From Amphiura filiformis (Eukaryota > Echinodermata > Ophiuroidea > Amphilepidida > Amphiuridae), in NCBI RefSeq assembly GCF_039555335.1, contig NC_092628.1:38648965-38712964 (forward strand): 64,000 nucleotides of DNA, given 5' to 3'. Below the pieces are notes generated by a model. It was not told where the DNA came from, made no database searches, and was given only the letters and a program-made list of their open reading frames with translations. This document shows positions 47,101 to 62,100 of this stretch, in pieces (within the stretch, counting starts at the first letter, position 1; the number at the start of each line of letters is the position of its first letter). Made by a program: the position numbers and the translations under genes.

Positions 47101-50100
47101 CTGAGTTTGTGAACAAGGAGGTCATGAAAGCACGCTATCAAAAGCTTTGGAAAAATCCAAATACACCATATCGACTTGCCCAGAGTTGTCAAGAACAGAG
47201 TTAATGTCATGGAATACCTCAATAAGCTGAGTAGCTGTGGAGCGGCCCTTAATAAACCCATGTTGGAGATGGTAAATCTGGTCTTTGACTACAGGAAAAA
47301 TAATATCAAAAATGGCACGCTCCATAACCTTACCACAAATACATAGTAATGAGACAGGTCTATAGTTACTGGCTTGCTGTTTGTCAGATTTCTTAAACAC
47401 AGGGACAACGTTAGCATCAAGCCACTGGCTGGGGAGTTTACCCTCTGCTAGAGATACATTAAAGATATAACATAAAGGATATGCGATTTGATGGCAGCAT
47501 TCTTTAAGCACTCTAGGTGACAATCCATCCGGACCAATAGCCTTTGATACATCAAGCTTTTTAAGGATTTTAAGCACCTTATCTTCCTGAATTACTGTAG
47601 TACCCAAAAGATCATGGTGACGGATGGAAACTGTAGGAAGACTAGCACGGACCCTAGGTTGAGTAAAAACAGAGAAGAAATAGTTATTGAAAAGTGTGGC
47701 TTTCTCACTGGGAGTGGAAGCTGACGTGCCATTGTGACTCACAAACTGAGGCAAGGATTTAGATCTCGTTTTGGATCGATAAAAAAGACCAAAAGCGCTT
47801 TGGGTTGTCAGACAGCGTTGAACTAAACCCGGCAATGTAATCATCATACTTGCGTGAGATCAGGTTTTTGAGACGATTGCGCAATTTCCTAAATTTGGCC
47901 CAGTGGTTAGCCAAATCACTTTTCTTTGCACGTTTCCACGCAGTGTATTTCTTTTTCTGTAGATGCCGAACCTCTGAGTCAATCCAGGCAGGACTTGTGC
48001 TGTCTTTTACTTTGACCTTAGGTATATTCCTGTCAAGGATGGAAACAAAAATATGAATAAAGTTAGACCATGCGGAATTGATGTCAATGGCATTATAAAC
48101 CTCAGAAAAATCAACACAATTCAGCTCAGCTCTAATTTTGTCAAAATTTGCCTTCTTGAAATTGTAAACATGCCTGCTTATTGGTTTTAAGCGAACAACT
48201 TTGGTTTTTATAGTAAATTCCAAAAGCTTGTGATCAGTTTGAAAAAATTCACAAGAGGTTACAACATCAGACAGTTTATCAGGCGTGTTTGAAAAAATAA
48301 GATCCAAAATGTTATCACAGTCAACCCGAGATGGAATAAAATTGACTTGGGTGAGACAATATGAATTCACGGAGTCAAGAAATTGACTCTCAGCATCAGA
48401 TATATTTAAATTGTTTCTACAGCCATCTATCTTTGGCAAATTAAAATCACCAAAGACATGAATAATGTCAAAACAATCAGAAACACGAGATAAAGTAAAA
48501 TGGAATCTGTTTGCAAAAAGATCAAGTTTGTAGTCCTGTGAGCGATAACATAAAATCAAGGCCATCTTCTTTGATCTGTTAGGTCTTAATTCAACAACAA
48601 TTATTTCAGCATCAGATGGCTCAAGATCAATCCTCCGAAGAGACATGACAGATTTGTTTACACTACAGATTACACCACCACCACGACATTTCTTTTTGTC
48701 AGGTATTCTATCCTTACGATACAGTATGTAGTCTGGGTGGGAAACCTCAGCGTCAAGAATATTATCATTCAGCCATGATTCTGTGACGAGGACGATATCA
48801 AAATCTTTTTACACAGAATAAAACCATAATCTCTTAATTTATTGCACTTTTTGTTGACAGTCTTAACACTCCTTGTGTTTATATACAGAGTTTTCAGTTC
48901 ATTGTTTGAATCTGGACCAGGGTTTAGTTCGATATCACCACTGATTATGATCAAATTGACCCGAAAGGTTGCACAAGAATTTGAGTAGTACTGTAAAGGA
49001 GCTGTAAGTTTCTGTTTCTGGAAGTTCGGCATAGACTGGTATACTGCTTGAAAATCTGTTGTCCAATAGCCAATGTCGTGACTAGTATTGAAGTTGGTAG
49101 TAACAGTTGTTGATGTTGAAATGACAAGCAGTGTGATGGCGGCGAAATACATGGTGAAAAAATGGAACATGCTCACCTTAATAGACTGAAGATTCAAGAG
49201 CTTGACAGTTAGGGATGTCAGCCAGCAATTGTAGAACAACTGGTTTCAGCTCCAAGTCTGGTCTGGACCCAAAGTACTGAAGGAAGCTTAAGCTTACAGC
49301 AAATGGTGCAGAATTCGGCAGGTGTAATTTCACAAGTGCAAAATACAATTTTAGCTATCAAAATGCAACTTGCAATTCACATGACAGTTGGCATACATGT
49401 GTAATAATGGTATAAACACCCTAATTTGGTTTTAAAACTTTAGCTTCTGAATAAAAATAGTGAAAAATATTGAAAAAACAGGAGCAGTGAAAAAACAAGT
49501 CATCCTCCTTCAAGCATCTCAGAAAAAAAATAAAGAATTATTTTGGTCATTGTATTTTTTTAATTCTATTAAATTCTTTTGCTTATTATAATGCTTTTAA
49601 GCATTATAATAAGCAAAAAGAATTTAAAATTAAAATTTGTAATTTGTTTTTATTATCTACCTTTGTTATAGAAAAATAATGTTGCAATGTAAGATTTTAT
49701 ATAAACTGTTGAATTTAGTAAATCCAGTAAAGTACTGTACCTTTAAGACCAGCAGCATTTTATTTATATAAAATAAAAGCAGCAACTCAAGAGTAACACC
49801 ATAACAAAATGTTTAAAGCCATAATGTACAATTTCATCAAATTCTAATTTTGTTAATAATTCATTATTCAAAATGTTTAAATAATATTAGTAATAACTGC
49901 CGGGAAGGGTTGCTGTCCATTTAAAGCTGAAATAACAAGGAAAAGTGAAAGAATTCCCACTGGTTATTTATGACCATTTAACATGCAGTTCTTTGGGAGA
50001 ACATTAAGTCATAATAAAAAAAAATGATGACTTTATGTCGAACTTTGCTGACCTACAGAGACAACAAATTTGGTCGATTCCATTTAGGTGCAAATATTAC

Positions 50101-53100
50101 AAATATGCAAAAAATCAGGTTTGAAAAAAATTAACCAATTTCATAAGATCATACATTATGGCTTTAATTCAAATCCTTTATGTTGTATGATAAATTTGTT
50201 TGATAAAAAGGGGGGGGAATGTAGACATCATGAGTTCACTCATGCCTTTTGGCTGCCATATGCATTGTTGTAATAAACCTTGAATAATAATAATAATAAT
50301 AATAATAATATAATATACTTTTTTCCTCTTACAGTTAGAACAGTGCCAAGAAAAGCAATACAACAAAGTGTATGAAATTGATCTCCATGCTTCCAAAATA
50401 ACAAAGATTAACAACTTGGAAAAGGTAAATGTGAAGAAATACATAGGGCTATTCCATTTAAAACCCACACTACCCCTGCCGAAGATTTAGCTAAAGTCTT
50501 CCAAAGAGGGAGTATGAGTTTCAAATAGAATAGACATTTGGGTAACTTCCATTTGAAATACTCACTCCAGTTGTGGAAGATATAGGTAAAGTAATAATAC
50601 AGGGGGAGTATGGGTTTCAAAATGATTAACCTAGACCAAATACATTTGAAAAACATACTCCCTCTATGGAAGATATTTCCAAAATCTTCCACAGGGGTAG
50701 TGTGGATTTTAAATGGAATAGCCCAATTGCTATTACCTAAGTGCAATCGGGTTTTATGTACAATTGCAGCCTTTTGTTATAAAAATTGTAGCACTGTTAA
50801 AGTCTGAGGGTAGAAGGGCGTAATCTCAAACCCAGTGTCTCATGCGATAACATTTCTAACAAATTTTGATTCCTCTATAAATACAACTTGATTACACTTA
50901 CACGACACTCTACCCTTCATGGTCCCTTATTTTAAGCAGACAGAACATCTAGATCCAAAATCAGTACCATTTGTAATGCGACCAAGCTGTCTGATTTCGA
51001 TCAAAATAAAAAAATTCAGTTATCAATTTCATTATATGAGCCATTTTCAGAGCTGTATTTTGCTGAAAACTACATTATTCCAGAAATGGCCATTTTACTG
51101 TTGCTCAGAACAATAAAATACAAAGGAAGTTTAATACTATTATTGGCTATTTCTCAAAATCAATATTCGTGACATCCCACTTATTTTGCTTGATCACATC
51201 ACATTTTAGTGATGTTGTTTTGTTCAGGATGTGTGCTTTATTAAAAACTCGTTTATGGCGATAGGCCTATCATGATGGTCATTGATAAACAGTGAATTGG
51301 TTATATCTTCTTACCTCAAGCATAAGTTCCAAATGTTGGTGACAATTTAGTTTTGTTGGATGTGATTATAAATTTGGCTTTGGTGTTGACATAATAACAC
51401 AGGAAATTGTTTTATCAGGAGGAGAAAAGAAATCAGAAAATAACCTGTACATTAAACTTAGGTTATCTTAACTGTACTGAACAATTGGCAGTTGGTATCG
51501 GCACAATTACATTAAAAGCTTGTTCGTGACAGTGACAGTGGACCAGCACAACCAAAGGCACAGGACAAGACTGAAAGACATATTTTATAAACACAAAGTA
51601 AGCATTTATCAAACCAGTAGAATTTCACCAGAACTATAGGATGCAAGATGTAATGTGTTTTCAGGCTACATGTTTACCAAAAATAAAGGAAGCTAATAGC
51701 TTTTATTTCTTTTCAACAGTTCACCTGTCTACGAGTGTTAGATCTGTCTAGTAACCACATAAGAAGGATAGAGAATTTGGATGCTAATAAGGTAAGCTTA
51801 TAAATTAATATTAAGGGTCAGAGTTGATTGGAGTATCTAGCCTGAGTGAGAATTACCAACTAATTTGGTTCCCTAACATGCTCCCTTTTGACCCATTGAC
51901 ACTACACTTGCTGGCAGAAAAAATGATGCTTGTTAATATTTTGAGAGTGCACATTGTGTAAATACAGAAATGGGCCGATTGGCTGATTCAATCGTTTTAC
52001 AATCATAACAAAAAAGCAATAATCTGATCGGGCAATTATACGTCAAAGCATTGCTGGTCGGTGCAGAGAGGCACTCATGAATGGAACACAATTTACACAA
52101 AACTCAGTATATGTTGCTAAAATCAGATCAAATCAGATTCAAATGAATGGACCAACGTTTCAATTGAAGTCTCAACTTTATGCTTCAAACTACTTATTCC
52201 ATTCAATTCAAATTTTCTCTCATTGTTTTATTATTGTTCTCTTTTCATCAATAGGAAATGAAGGAGCTGAAGCTGTATGATAATGCCATCACTGAAATAA
52301 GTCATTTAGAAAGGTATGTTTAGTTACGTAACTTGTGTATTATTAAAAAAAAAAAAAAATTAAAAAATGCTCACATTTTTGTCAGAATAATTTCACATCA
52401 TCAGCGGTGTGATACTGGTGAATGACTGATGTATGACATTTACTTCTTGACATCCTTTGGAAGGTGTATCTAAGAGTAGGGCTAGTCTCTTTCTTGATGA
52501 AAATCACCTCTCTCACTTTTATTAGCAATGTTTTTCCTTGTCGGCTCTGCAGATCACTTCAACGTTGTCAGTGTCAGCATGTCCTGTGCGTTTGTGGTGC
52601 TCTGCTATAATTGCTGATATGTTTGTGGCGGTGTTGGCAGTATGTTCTTTATGTCACACTTCTAAAACTAGCATTATATCTCCAATGTATACTCTGTCGC
52701 AATCTCCACAGGGAAAAATCTGGAGTTGTGTATTTGCAATACACAACTCCAGATTTTTCATCTTTTGATGTTTATTTTTGGGGGCAACAAGTACTTGACA
52801 GAGGGATTGATGGGGTTTGATTTTTTTGTAGTTATGTTCTGTAGCAAATTAATCAGAATCATGTATTCATATGATTAAGGTCATTGTGGCATGTCATTTA
52901 CAAACTATACTAAAATGCAGTAAACCTTGACGAGCGCGTATTATAAGGATACATCGCATATTTACTACGTTAGACGCACTTGTCTCTGATTGGCTGCTAA
53001 GGCGATATTTTGTTGCCGAGTGGAAATTTATGAATGAACTGTGCGCCGTACGCGTTGTTAGCGCCGAATTTGCAACATCACGGTAGTCGCGCTCGTCAAA

Positions 53101-56100
53101 GGTTTGCTGCATTTGACTATAGGATTGAAATAGTTGTGTGAGTGTAAAAACATGTGAAATTGAGGTAACCCCATGAGAACTACCTGCCGATTGGCCAAAA
53201 AGAAGTTTTCATTATCAGTTGGCCCAATCAGCAACATTGTTAGAATAATTTCACCATGCAAAAAAATTGGGGTGAATTATTTGCAAAGCTCATTCTGATT
53301 GGTGATTAAAGTGAAAATATCATGTAATTGACCAATCAGAGGCAATGTTAGATCGGCAGGTAGTGCTCAGGGGTTGAATGCATTCTTTGTGCAGTATAAG
53401 CAGCACAGTGTAATATGTTAATTTTCACTGTTTCATTTCTGGTGAACAAAATCCACTCCAACTTTGACATTTAGGTTCATATGTCACCAAGCTTCTTCAA
53501 CAGTTTTCGGATCATTTAAATGTACCTTATATTTAATCATACTTTTTATTGTATTTATTGTATTTATATAGTACCAAAGAACTGTGCACACTTCAGTTAC
53601 AACACAATAGAATTAAGCAAATAGGTAAGTGACCAAATGTATGCTTTGATCAGCTGGTAATCGGCGGGAATTATTAGGCTTTTACCACTTCGCCGAAAAG
53701 TAGACCCACTTTAAGAGTGACAAAGTTGATTTGCCTGGTCTATATTTTGTGTGCTAAAGAAAGTACACAAAGTATAGGACTTCTAGCTGGCAAGATGTCA
53801 CAAGACAATTCTCCAAATAAAATATATTGATATTAATCTGTGATGTTATAAGGCCTGCCGATTACGAGCTGATCAAACTATAGTTGCATGATATTGTCCA
53901 GGCTGTGGCCCAATCCCTCAATGCATCCCTCATTTGGTGACATTTTCAGAAGTTCAATATTTTGAAAATGTGGACAAAGTGATAAGTATCCTGGAAATTA
54001 AAAAAATTGTAGTCCATAAAAACAGAGGGCCTGTCTATTATTTTAATTAATTAATTAAAAATTTTTGTAACATATATGAGGGGCAAATTTAATGAAAAAT
54101 CCATACAGGTTTGAACTTTGCTTTGAGAAGCTAGAAAATGTTGAATATAGTAGAATAGGCTTCTTCAAAATGACTGACCATGTCCAAAATCATGCAATGT
54201 CATGTGTGTTCAATTTTACATGCACAGATAAATATATGCCTTTTTTTCCTTCTTGGTAAGAATCCTTATTATGGATCTTCATTAGGCTGCTAATTGGAGG
54301 CTGCTGTAAAGAAAGTGGACTGTACTTTTGCCTGGCCCTTTGCAATGATATGTTAAATTTGTTTTATTTACTGAAGAAAGAAAAATAAATAAACGTTTCT
54401 ATAGACCGCATCTAAATACGATAGGGCCCAGAAGATTACAAACACTTCCAATCATCTTGATAATTTCTTCTCTATTAATTTCTAATATCACAGTATGATG
54501 ACTTAATTATAAACACTATGGAAATATATATTTTCCCCCTGTTTTCTAGGGAAGGGATTGTCATACCTAAGAAAACTATCTGTTTTAAGATTAGACAGCA
54601 ATAAACTGAGCAAGATAGATTCAAGAGAGATGGCACCGTGTGGACAACTGACATACCTAGATATCAGCAGTAATAGCATAGATAATCTAGCAGTAAGTAT
54701 GCCGCATACAAACTACATATGTTCCCGCAAAGCTGAAATTGGACAGCAGAATCCAGCCACTATAATGAAAGACAAAGATAAAAAGACTAGTTTGCGTCTG
54801 ACGTCACTGTCAATCAAATTCTCTACGCTCCTTGATTGGCTAATAGCGCGTATAAGGAAGGTCGATTCATCTGGCTGGTGCCGATCGGAGAAAAGGAATA
54901 GCAGTGACTGGCGAAAAATACGTACTCTTACAAGGCAAAAAGCATCTTTTCTAGGCATTGTTGACATGGTGCCTTCACCGAAGAAAGTTTCCTACTATTA
55001 AGACCTAACTTTTGAGATGGTTTGTATGTTTGATGGTGCAAAATTAACAATAAGTTTTACCGCCGTGTTCAGCAACTCATATCATCACAACACTTGTAAA
55101 CAAACCGTGCTCGGAGTTTGATTGACAGATGACGTCAGACGCAAACTAGTCTTTTTATCTTTGTCTTTCATTATAGGACACATGGGATATATTGCTAAAT
55201 TGTAGTTGCAATTTCATTATGACTATAATAAGGATTACAAGGCTTCAATGCACTAAAAAATTAAATTGCCCCGATATTGTGTCCCTTACTACCTTTGATA
55301 GGCATTGTTACAGTTGCATATATTTGAACAACACAGACGTAAAGTACCCAGATGGCTATATAGATACAACTTGGCAACAACAGAGCTAAGTGATTTCTAC
55401 ATTAAGCATTGAAATCGAACATCTGTTTTAGAAAAGCAATATCCCTGGTTGGTTCATTGCAATATGTGGAAGTATATCAGTGATAATTCACGTGTCAAGT
55501 ATAACCAATTAGCTTTTGTACCTTGACGGAACCAGCAGGAGTTTATTGGTTTCCTTATTGAAAGAAATGGTAACTTTTAGTCATAGGTTAGGTTATTAAT
55601 GAGTTATAAAAACTTCTATTTGGGAAGTGAGGTGCAGTAGGTGAAGATATAATGATTAATTGACAAGCCTAGATAGGTGTATTTAAAGGAGTATTTCGTG
55701 ATCCTAGCATCCTCTTTTTATGACATTTTTCAGTAGATAAAAAAAAAAAAGCTTATTCCCAAAATGTCAGTTGATTACACTGCTCCATAGGCCACTGTTG
55801 TAATTTCGTTCTGGTATACCAGAACAAAATTCAAATTTGACAATATTTTTGCTAAACGACTTAATCTGCAAGAAATTTTTGGTACATAAACAATATTTTG
55901 CCAGAGGTTTCCAGTGGTATGCATAGGATAAACCTTTTCTTCATTTTTATTTGTTTTTTATATTTGTTTGTTTTATGTAGCCTTTGAATTGTTTGTCATC
56001 ACTGGAGGAACTCCATGCAACACACAACCAATTGAAATCAATAGCAGATCTCAGTAGATGTAGAAAGGTGAGATTAAACCAAACTACCAACTGTGTTTGC

Positions 56101-59100
56101 CAAAAGATGGTGCTTTCATGAATGGTAGCACTAAATATTGATAAAGATGAAAGTTATGAATGATGTCAGGTGTACATGGTAAATGAGCGAATACGAATGA
56201 GCTTGTGAATCAATAATTATTTAGGGAGGCTGTGTGGTGTTACTTGTAGGTACTAGCAAGTTTGTGAATGGAGTACTGTACAGTTTGTGATTTTGATTGA
56301 CTGCAATTTGGCCGGTGGGCCACGATGTTATTTTTAATAAAATTGAATTGAATTATTTCCCTATGGTTACCTTTCTCTCCTGTCAATTACAGCTAAGGGT
56401 TACAACAAGATCATTTTAAACAGAATCCTTTTTACTTTAAAAGGATGGGTACTTTGTGATCCGTAGCCTCATCCCCCACTTATTCCAAACAAGTTTATAC
56501 CAATAGAAACCTATCTAGTACTACATGTTTGTATGCAGATTCAATTTGTATTCAACACAGAGTAGTCTATTAACATATTTCAGTTATTTGGATATTAAAT
56601 TGCAAGCATTTAATATCCGAATAACTGAAATTTTGTGTGGGTATCTATTGAACCATACCCCAAAACCTGAATAACAAATTACTCCTTTAAAATGCATTTT
56701 AGCTGATTTACTTTCAATAAGACAGGTCAATTAATTTGTTTGTTTGTTTATTTTGCAGCTTCAAGAAGTTGATGTTTCTTACAATCAAGTAACAGATATA
56801 AGTGGTTTGAAGAATTTACCCCATCTCACAGTAAGTTGTAGTATTCATGCATATACTGAGGTAGAATTATATAACAAATATAATAATTATTATAAATGTA
56901 TTCAAAAGTCTATCAAAATAAGAATTGCTGCCACATTACTGACAAGTGTACAATATGTAAGAATTTGCTCATTTGTTTTTGGGCATATCTCTACTACATT
57001 CTCCAGGCATGTCGACAAGGTAGCGATAGCCCCTGGATCTGTAAGCATACACGCAGAGGGCCAAAAGTTATCCGTTGAAAGAAATAATGCCTTCTGGTTT
57101 TCCAAGATGGTGTAAAAGTATAATCATGCTTATTGGTAGAGTTTAAACCGATACACACAACTAAAATTGTTCACTTACGTGAGCTTTCGACACGACGACT
57201 CTGTCTCTTTTTCAAACTGATGGTGATTGGGTTACTGATCTGGGTTGTCACATGACATCGCATCATGACGAGCTGGCGATGTCATGTGACAAAACAGGTT
57301 CATAGACCGGAGGTAGCTGGTGGCGGCCTTTGTCCTTGTTGTATAATCATGCTTTGTAAGCATTTCCTAAATACAGTGCTTAACTTTGATGTCGCTATAT
57401 TTTGAACCATCAATTTTTCCAGCGCTGGGCATGGGTCTGCATTCAGCGGCTAGCGTACAGACTATGACACATTTTGTTAAATTCTTTCACCAATATATTG
57501 ATATTTAGCATCAAGTATGCAATTTCTCTCGTTCATATGATAAATTTAGGGATTCAATCATGTTTCACCGTTGTTCATCACCGTTTAACAACGATGTGGT
57601 CACGTCGTCTGCGTGGTTTACTTGCGCGAGGGCAGCTTTAGCTGCCAAAGACAAGTAGACGAAAACGCGCCGGACGCTAGTTGTTACTCGGTGATGAACA
57701 ACGGTGAAACATGATTGAATCCCTTTCAACAACGAAAAGAAGCTAAAGATCGTATAATTTAAGATTATTTCACGAGGAAATATCAGTTAATCATTGTCAC
57801 TAAGTCTTACAAAAACTTCGATGATCTCTCTGTTAATATCAGCAATAAAACTACATAATAAAACGGCAAAGTTTAGCCGCTACCTGAAAAATACTGAATT
57901 CAACTTGTAAGCTTGCATACGCACAAAGGTTCCAGGCATGACAAATTTTACGCACTCTCGCGTAACGCGTAGTCTCGCTCGCGTTCGCTTATACGCTACA
58001 GTAAAAGTGTGGATTCATCACGGATTAACAACGGTTGGCTCCTGTACAAAGGTATAGGAGGAGTTGTTGAAATAATCATAACCCTTGTAAGCAAATGATT
58101 TAATTTTGAGGCCGGGTTTAGTAATATGTGGCATTTACAATTGAAATTTGTCAACATTCAACTCATTTTGCCTGTTTGCATTTCATTTGATATTAGTCAA
58201 TATTGCAACAGTAAATCAATATCAGTAAAAAAGAAAGGTTCTTTATATGTTTGAAGAATTCAAACAGAAACTTAACAATTGTTACACTGATCATTTCCGT
58301 TCTCTCAACAGGTATTAAGCGTGTCTAATAATCTTCTCAACACATCTTGCTTGAAGGCAGTTGGAAAATTAAAGTAAGTCTTCTACATAAAACTGATAAA
58401 CAGTAAAAGAGTTTTCAGTGGGTCTAGTCAAAACTGATTATGGAAGATTATGTTGGCACAGATTAAAATTTGTTTACCAGTACAACATTTACTTACTTGA
58501 GAACTCTAGCTTCAAATTTGCACAAGATAGTTACGCTTTTGACGCTAAAGTATGTTGCTGTCATTTTTCGGTCAGTAAGCGTTGACATTTTTTGCCACAG
58601 ATTGTTGCACAGCCGCCATCATCGGCGCTGTGCATTGTTTTTACCGCGTTCTTCTTTCTTCTTTCTTTCTTCTGTCAACATCATAATCAGCCATCGTAGC
58701 CACATGCTTTCAGGCATGTTGACCATACTTGGTCAGTAGAACTGTTTGGTGGTGCCATAGATGTCACATGATCAACTTCCGGTCAAATGTCATCCACTTC
58801 CGGTCAATGGCCAAAATTTGGATTTTCACTAAAAATGCTACTCCTCCCACATATTACATAGCACCGTGACGTCACTTACACACATGCATCATCTATAGCC
58901 AGTGTCTAAAAGTTGTTAACAGAATTGGGATCAAAGGTCATTAAGGGGTCACTTCCGGTAGTCTGAAAAATTTGTAAAAAATATTCAAAAAATCACTGTC
59001 TTTACAAATTACATAGCAGAGAGTCGCCATTAGCACATGCATCGCTACTAGCTAGGGTCTTTAGGATGCCTACAGTTTTGGGGTCAAAGGTCATTAAGGT

Positions 59101-62100
59101 GTTACTTCCGGTCAAAAACCAAAATCATCAAAAAAGTTTAAAATTTTTTTATCTCAAAATGTAAACAGACCAGAGTAATATAATCATCATACATGAATTA
59201 GTGTTACCTAATGTATGTATGGTATTTTTATTTTTGGGGTCAAAGGTCATTAAGGGGTCACTTGCTGTTTTTAGCTAAATAACTTTAAGAATTTTTATCT
59301 CGACAACTAAACATAATAGAATTTTTAAATCAATATTGGAACAATGCATTTTGTCGGTGTACATAAGGTTTTTTTTTTTTTTTTGAGGTCAAAGGTCATT
59401 AAGGGGGTCAAAAGGTCAATCATAAATTTAAAAAAAATTAAAATCCATGTATAAGTTCGATTAAGCTGAAATTCACCAGGAATATTCCTTATGACATCCT
59501 AAGCACTATGTAATATTTTATGGGTCAAAGGTAATTAAGGGATCACTTCCGGTTCTCACAGATTCATTTGTCACTGCTGGCTGTGCATCCTCGCGGTCGC
59601 AGGCGAACGCAATCAGATCTCGTTATTTATTCTGTTAATGTTGAAATTTTGTTGAAAGTTATTTTGATGAGTCAACTGTATCTTTTGAGTAAAGATTGCT
59701 TATTTTGAACAGTCCAAAATTTTGTTTAGCAACATTTTTGATGTGATCGCCTGTTGTAATCGGCTGTGTTTATTTCTGAACTTCCATTGCTTTACATGGT
59801 GTCATGCTTCAGCAAATCCAACTAGATTTTGAATGCATTGGTATCTAGCCTCGAAGCTATCGGTGAGCAAATTCATTGGCTAGACTTCTTGAGCAAATCA
59901 TCTGTAGATCACAATAAGAATATTGCCCTTTCACACAGTTTTATAACAACTGGAATTACTTGAAATAAAGATATGCTGAAGTTTGACCGGATAGCAGAGT
60001 TAATGAGCAATTAAGAACGATAGGTTTGCATATTGAAGTAAAGCAATATTGTAACATTTGCTGAAAAGGACACCCTTAATGTTTTTCAAAATTCCGATTT
60101 TAGACAATTGTAATGTACTTTAATAAACTAACATACATTTGTACCCTACAAAAATCAAGGCTTTAGGTGCAGTTTTTGTGACAAAATCTGAGATTTTGAA
60201 TAAAATGACAGATGACATTATTTAATTCAAATGACAAATATTAGTCAAACATGTCACAATGTTCATAACACCTTACGTACCTGGTGTATGGCACGTTCAT
60301 AACGCATTAAGACAACCAACCCAAGTCGCAACCAACGAAGTGACACACATTGGCGACATCAGTCATGGAATTATATAGCAGTTTTCTATGTTTTACTTCA
60401 TTTGTTTGGCTCAAAATTAAAAGGAGACATATCTGACAGTAAAAACTAACATTTTGTGAAAAAGAAATACAAATCTATTTTTAGATTGGTTAAAATCCAT
60501 CCTGATCATAACTCAAAGATATTCATTCATCCTGATGCTAATACTAGTCTAACACATCTAAACCCTATGGCAATAGACAGCTCTTATGCTTAGGTACTAA
60601 TTAAATGTCATCAATTAAAAAAACATACATTATGTTGCCTTGTTTTGTTTTTATTTTTTCAGATGTCTGCAGACATTAGACATATCTCATAATAGGTTAT
60701 CAGATGTCGATTCCATACCTATGCAGTTCCCATCATTAGAGGTTCTAAATATTACTTACAATAACATCAGTAAATGGAACACAATGGTAAGTTCCTGCAT
60801 GTATCACTTAAGATTCAAAGTAAAATAAAAACCAATAATACATTGACCCATATGTCAGCTGTAAAAAGTTGTCTTAGCTAGAAATTAGCTCTGTACGTGA
60901 TGTTAATCAAACTGCTCATTCAAATTTGATCTTGCAAACATTACACATGCACCCACTGCCTACTGTGGATCAGCAACATGTTTTGCTATGGCATTCACTT
61001 AAGAATTTGATCTACTACTTTGAAAGTTGGAATAAAATGTATAACATGCAGCTGTAAAAATACTTTATTTGCACCTGACAAAGGCATTAACTTTACCCAT
61101 CTAAAACCCCAGTTCATAATGACTGGTGGAGTAGTAGCTAGCTAAAACAATGGCTTTGTTATTTGTGCATGTAACTGAAGAGCAATGTTATTGTGGTTAC
61201 AAATTTACGGCTGGAAATATGCTTATTCTGAGAACCTTTGAAAAATAGCACATTCCCTCGTTCACTCATATGATAGACCAGTATGAGTGATGCATTATTA
61301 GACCAAGCTAGTTGAATAGTGACTATCAATGTAGTCAATGACTTACTGTGACATAAAGTAAAGATGGGTATGGTATATAGAAAATAGTTACCATGTTACC
61401 TTCCAAAGCACAGTTGCACAAGTTACAGTATGTATTTGAAATAGATTGTTAAAAGCCTATAGACCTTTTTCTCAGACGTCACCAATCAATCGATATTGGG
61501 GTCCAGCATTCGAGTCATCAGCACCCAAAAGCAAATACATGCTGGCGCTATGCTAGCGATCAACTTTATGCGCCACGCTAGGCGTCCTGCACGGAATTGC
61601 CAGCTCGCAGTACGCGTTTCATTCGTCACAGTGTAAAAGTAAACAAGAATGTTAAACAAAACAAAGATTAATTTTCAAATAGCATGACGGGTTTTCCGTA
61701 TCTTTTGTTTTTTGTGGTATCAAAACAATCTGAAACAAAGGTAACCAGTATAGAGTTCCATTTAAAAAATTATTTTATGGAAGCTAAAGTGAAAGATGAC
61801 AGAACAGAGGAGAAAATACGCAGTATTTGGTGGGCATGTGGGAAACGCACGTGTTGTTTGTTTACATCTGAGACCCCAATATCGATTAGGTGACGTCATC
61901 AGAAATATTTTGTCAAACTCCACCACCAAACAATGTACAATTGTATAGGTCGATCTGATCACAATATCATGTCTATTGCATAAATCATGATTATAACTTG
62001 TTTTAAAAGTGTAATTTGCTATTCTCTATGTCTAATGCTATAGCATCGTACCATGCTGAATTCAACAGCATTGGAAAGATAAAATGTGTAAATGGACATT

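Larger units (their letters stand above)
45718..49300 (-). mobile_element. CR1-like LINE with N-terminal 2A-like peptide
   Basis: Minus strand, in order: a leader ORF from 49239 with a hydrophobic stretch (MYFAAITLLVIS), a 2A-like motif, endonuclease (YINTRSV, then VFGDFNLPKIDG), RT (IGPDGLSPRVLKE, YRPVSLLCICGK, DMVYLDFSKAFDSV, FGVPQGSILG, FADD at 46896-46885) and the CR1-type C-terminal block (LYLALIRSDLEFGSCLW...RRATKFIM). The 3' end has an (ATTT)n-type tail, read as TAAA repeats on the element strand. Frame breaks near 48810, 47125-47250 and 46870-46900 make it inactive. It sits in LRR gene intron 2 in antisense orientation. The 5' border is approximate. Confidence 0.92.

Noticed and set aside
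54693..55001. Continuation of the LRR exon ORF past the donor at 54692
   Set aside because: It runs into the MITE at 54761; the GTAAGT donor and the next in-frame LRR exon at 55981 give the better model.
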